From NCBI GenBank assembly GCA_900541485.1, contig UQJW01000003.1:123452-187451 (forward strand): 64,000 nucleotides of DNA, written 5' to 3'. The notes beneath the pieces were generated by a model. That model saw nothing but the letters and a program-made list of their open reading frames with translations, was not told the origin of the DNA and made no database searches. Shown here one piece after another: positions 63,764 through 64,000 of this stretch (positions are counted from its first letter, which is position 1; each line of letters opens with the position of its first letter). A program made the position numbers and the translations under genes. This DNA comes from an uncultured Dialister sp. (lineage in GTDB: Bacteria; Bacillota; Negativicutes; Veillonellales; Dialisteraceae).

Positions 63764-63889
63764 ATGGAAACTCCAGGCCCAATTTCTATTTGCCTCACCA
63801 ATATGGTGATCGTATTTGGAGTTCTCATTTTCTTAGCCTGTGTCATCGAATTGATTCACATAGTGGATCCGACAAAGAAAAAGAAATAA
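63764..63889 (+). CDS. Very small OadG-like sodium-pump subunit
   Basis: 41 residues: short acidic start, one membrane helix (MVIVFGVLIFLACVIELIHI) and a KKKK tail. Its position directly before a decarboxylase beta subunit gene, and the 'G..IFL.C' helix, fit the gamma/delta anchor subunit of oxaloacetate or methylmalonyl-CoA decarboxylases, but it lacks the Pro/Ala linker of longer homologues. AAAGGTGG lies 10 nt before the ATG. Too short for automatic ORF calling. Confidence 0.65.
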   Translation: METPGPISICLTNMVIVFGVLIFLACVIELIHIVDPTKKKK

Positions 63890-63936
63890 TGAATTTAATT
63901 TCCTTATACAATATGCGAATATCAGGAGGTAAATAA

Positions 63937-64000
63937 ATGGATGGATTTATGAGAGCACTGGTTTCCGTATGGACAGATTCGGGATTTTCCAATCTGACCT
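63937..64000 (+). CDS. Na+-pumping decarboxylase beta subunit (5' end only)
   Basis: Only 21 codons remain before the window ends: MDGFMRALVSVWTDSGFSNL. The pattern of a short amphipathic helix followed by 'SGF..LT' is that of the beta subunit of sodium-pumping decarboxylases (OadB/MmdB/GcdB). AGGAGGT lies 6 nt before the ATG. The assignment rests on this start and on the OadG-like neighbour. Confidence 0.65.
   Translation, partial: MDGFMRALVSVWTDSGFSNLT

Overview
The window looks like the chromosome of a diderm Firmicute of the class Negativicutes, most likely a Dialister-like member of the Veillonellales. Four features point there: an OmpM-type porin (signal peptide, SLH domain, coiled coil, beta-barrel), strictly anaerobic enzymes (NrdD/NrdG, FeoB), Firmicute-style low-GC gene order (rpmH-rnpA-yidD-yidC-jag), and the start of a sodium-pumping decarboxylase cluster. 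The genus is an inference from gene content. No rRNA, tRNA or CRISPR array was seen.

Layout. 1-5.8 kb: dicarboxylate-type SLC13 transporter (cut by the window edge) with a divergent LysR regulator, a small exported protein, and the TrkH/TrkA potassium system. 5.9-6.16 kb: a stand-alone transcription unit with consensus promoter and terminator but no ORF, probably a structured RNA. 6.3-7.5 kb: thyA-folA. 7.6-10.6 kb: Fur-box-flanked feoA-feoA-feoB-Cys-rich ferrous iron operon. 10.6-18.8 kb: YitT protein, radical SAM protein, ispE, OmpM porin, ThiW, thioredoxin, and a cytidylate-kinase-like/lrgA/lrgB operon. 18.9-21.9 kb: nrdD-nrdG with two NrdR-type boxes. 22.2-27.3 kb: class A PBP, nitroreductase-like protein, small charged protein, RlmD/RumA.

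27.3-37.7 kb is an AT-rich accessory island abutting the 3' end of rlmD/rumA. It holds AbiEi with a gutted AbiEii toxin (catalytic middle replaced by an AraC/GyrI-type regulator gene), an apparently intact Hachiman system (Xre-HamA-HamB), a broken relaxase plus MobC, a 5'-truncated hsdR, and an Mrr-type endonuclease frameshifted in a poly-T tract. It reads as a decayed mobilizable element that still carries a working-looking defence module.

37.8-46.3 kb returns to host sequence: DUF4298 protein, gamma-glutamyl-GABA hydrolase with an amino acid permease, the rpmH-rnpA-yidD-yidC-jag cluster, and csoR-copA, where CopA carries a C-terminal CopZ-like domain preceded by an internal ribosome binding site. 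46.4-47.6 kb is a non-coding tandem array of palindromic repeats. 47.6-57.2 kb: WecA/TagO-like transferase, WecB, and a complete F1Fo ATP synthase operon whose c subunit has carboxylates in both helices. 57.3-64 kb: nitroreductase, ArsB/NhaD-type transporter, a three-gene membrane protein operon, an SLC13 transporter, a tiny OadG-like subunit and the first codons of a decarboxylase beta subunit.

Taken together, sodium-coupled transporters at both ends, a decarboxylase sodium pump and a possibly sodium-specific ATP synthase suggest energy metabolism built on decarboxylation-driven Na+ gradients; that link is inferred.
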